This document shows positions 6,170 through 6,274 of a stretch of 6,274 nt of DNA, piece by piece; the first letter of the stretch is position 1, and each line of letters starts with the position of its first letter. A program made the translations under genes and the position numbers. This DNA is from Anaerolineales bacterium. Lineage in GTDB: Bacteria; Chloroflexota; Anaerolineae; Anaerolineales; Villigracilaceae. The notes under the pieces were generated by a model. The model did not search any database. It saw only the letters and a program-made list of their open reading frames with translations, and was not told where the DNA came from. Location: the NCBI GenBank assembly GCA_015489255.1, contig WGAD01000231.1, positions 1 through 6,274 on the forward strand. Direction: 5' to 3'.

Positions 6170-6274
6170 CTAAAAACTGCGGGTAAAGGGTTCGTCCACG
6201 TATTGCGGTTCGGGCGGGGCCGGCGGCGTGCGCGAGGCAGCGACCCCGCGGGCAGTGTAGCCACGGTTGGAAGC
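6170..6274 (-). CDS. Partial CDS, C-terminal end of an unrecognised protein
   Basis: The minus strand has an open frame from the window edge to a TAG at 6172-6170, giving the last 34 residues of a protein. It runs ..SNRGYTARGVAAS, then a proline-rich stretch (TPPAPPEPQ) and ends in VDEPFTRSF. The proline-rich linker and polar, acidic-aromatic tail look like a real, unstructured C-terminus rather than random GC-rich reading. It is too short to assign to a family. Its stop is 33 bases before the transglycosylase start on the same strand, so the two could share transcription, although a promoter-like box for the transglycosylase lies between them. Confidence 0.5.
   Translation of the reverse strand, partial: ASNRGYTARGVAASRTPPAPPEPQYVDEPFTRSF

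Noticed and set aside
1..6274. Mobile element, CRISPR array, tRNA or rRNA
   Set aside because: No transposase or integrase motif, no regularly spaced direct repeats, no terminal inverted repeats and no tRNA-like cloverleaf were seen; coding genes fill nearly all of the window, and the longest gap is about 99 bases.

Overview
The window is a gene-dense, GC-rich bacterial chromosome segment (roughly 60% G+C by eye). The style suggests a Chloroflexota (Anaerolineae-like) organism: a two-domain glutaredoxin-like disulfide oxidoreductase, a Slt-type transglycosylase with an 'IESCGNP' active site, and genes that appear to be transcribed without leaders. This placement is an inference from gene content and family flavour, because no rRNA or other marker gene is present.

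Layout. (1) Positions 3-2431, plus strand, hold five closely spaced genes that read as one thiol-redox and metal-handling operon: a two-domain protein disulfide oxidoreductase (CDYC and CPYC), an 83-residue glutaredoxin-like protein (CTFC), a NifX/NifB-type cofactor-binding protein with a histidine-rich insertion, a membrane-anchored TlpA/ResA-like thioredoxin (WCPPC) and an OsmC-family protein with its two cysteines. A strong 13-bp stem-loop lies between the first two genes. A weaker terminator-like hairpin follows the fifth. (2) Positions 2531-5503, plus strand, hold a second unit: a Zn-type cation diffusion facilitator, an OmpR/PhoB-type response regulator and a sensor histidine kinase. The first pair overlaps by 8 bases and the second by 1 base, so translation of the three is probably coupled. 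(3) Positions 5504-6274, minus strand, hold a membrane-anchored lytic transglycosylase whose stop codon abuts the kinase stop in a shared TGATCA palindrome, then the last 34 residues of an unrecognised gene that runs off the window.

How the parts may work together (inference). The first operon could pass electrons between cytoplasmic dithiol proteins and an extracytoplasmic TlpA-like protein, with OsmC reducing peroxides and the His-rich NifX-like protein binding a metal or metal cluster. The second unit joins metal efflux to a dedicated two-component system. The transporter gene and the transglycosylase gene share an unusual arrangement: a TATAAT-like box, six bases, then ATG, with no Shine-Dalgarno sequence. 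This points to leaderless transcripts beside genes that have ordinary ribosome binding sites.
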